A DNA stretch of 12,451 bases from an uncultured Opitutales bacterium (GTDB lineage Bacteria; Verrucomicrobiota; Verrucomicrobiia; Opitutales; UBA953): the NCBI GenBank assembly GCA_934675585.1, contig CAKUQY010000039.1:1-12451 (forward strand), given 5' to 3'. A program made the translations under genes and the position numbers. The first letter of the stretch is position 1. Each line of letters begins with the position of its first letter. Shown here in pieces: positions 12,296 through 12,451 of this stretch. Under the pieces are notes generated by a model. That model did not search any database. It was not told where the DNA came from and worked only from the letters and a program-made list of their open reading frames with translations.

Positions 12296-12321
12296 ATCCT
12301 AACCACAAACAAAAATTGGGA
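12145..12321. repeat. 177-bp direct repeat, copy 2
   Basis: This is the second copy of the segment at 1-177, in the same orientation with three substitutions. It includes the 3' end of the ORF at 11831 and 26 bp of non-coding sequence, ending at TTGGGA (12316-12321). The similarity may extend further left in the genome, because copy 1 is cut by the window edge. Confidence 0.95.
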
Positions 12322-12342
12322 CGTATTTCGTCAAATAAAAAG

Positions 12343-12433
12343 GACACCGAAGATTTTTTTGAGAGGAAAGATTTTGGGAGTTATTCTTCATTTAAGATGA
12401 CACCGAAGGGATTGGCAGAAAACAGTTGAGAGG
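12343..12433. repeat. Degenerate short repeats at the right edge
   Basis: GACACCGAAG occurs at 12343-12352 and 12399-12408. TTGAGAGG occurs at 12359-12366 and 12426-12433, and also at 11734-11741 as part of the shared 17-mer ATTTTTTTGAGAGGAAA (12353-12369). No gene start or known element is recognisable from 12322 to the window end. Confidence 0.5.
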
Positions 12434-12451
12434 GTGAAGAAAAGACGTTGG

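Noticed and set aside
1..12451. Terminal repeats as evidence for a circular molecule
   Set aside because: Copy 2 ends at 12321, 130 bp before the window end. The copies differ at three bases and their downstream flanks are unrelated, so they are not an overlap of one sequence.

Overview
The window is about 12.5 kb of moderately AT-rich bacterial chromosome. It holds twelve recognisable protein genes and one tRNA, all on the plus strand, between two copies of a 177-bp direct repeat. The mix of a class I ketol-acid reductoisomerase, a TolB-like propeller, a DUF481 outer-membrane protein, a secreted sialidase and a NahK-type kinase, with start codons that lack Shine-Dalgarno sequences, suggests a host-associated Gram-negative bacterium. 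My best guess is the PVC group, Verrucomicrobiota (Opitutales-like). This is inferred from gene content only; no marker gene fixes the taxonomy.

Layout. 1-177: first repeat copy, carrying the last 49 codons of an unrecognised ORF. 271-2534: promoter, typA (ribosome-associated GTPase) and sufE (sulfur transfer for Fe-S assembly), 6 bp apart. 2599-3815: promoter, nahK (N-acetylhexosamine 1-kinase) and an intrinsic terminator. 3891-8590: an operator-like inverted repeat, a secreted sialidase, then closely spaced recO, hpt, tolB-like, ftsB/divIC-like and yggU genes. 8574-10408: a promoter, tRNA-Val(TAC), ilvN, ilvC with an unusual lysine/alanine-rich N-terminal tail, and a terminator. 10442-11618: promoter, DUF481 outer-membrane protein and a terminator. 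11619-12451: repeat-rich tail with a perfect 25-bp palindrome, an unrecognised ORF, the second repeat copy and degenerate short repeats.

How the genes relate. Sialidase and NahK form a plausible host-glycan salvage pair: the sialidase uncaps sialylated mucin-type glycans, and NahK phosphorylates GlcNAc or GalNAc released from them. ilvN and ilvC belong to valine/isoleucine synthesis and sit directly behind a valine tRNA. The other genes are housekeeping: translation, Fe-S clusters, recombination repair, purine salvage, envelope and division.

Most striking signal. The 7-mer GGGAACG and its complement CGTTCCC occur 46 times by my reading. Of these, 28 are the full 9-mer GCGGGAACG. About 1.5 copies of a 7-mer are expected by chance in this length. 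Copies occur in nearly every gene, and inverted pairs form the transcription terminators. This is the pattern of a DNA uptake sequence (as in Neisseriaceae and Pasteurellaceae) or another highly iterated genome word, and I do not know of this word having been described.
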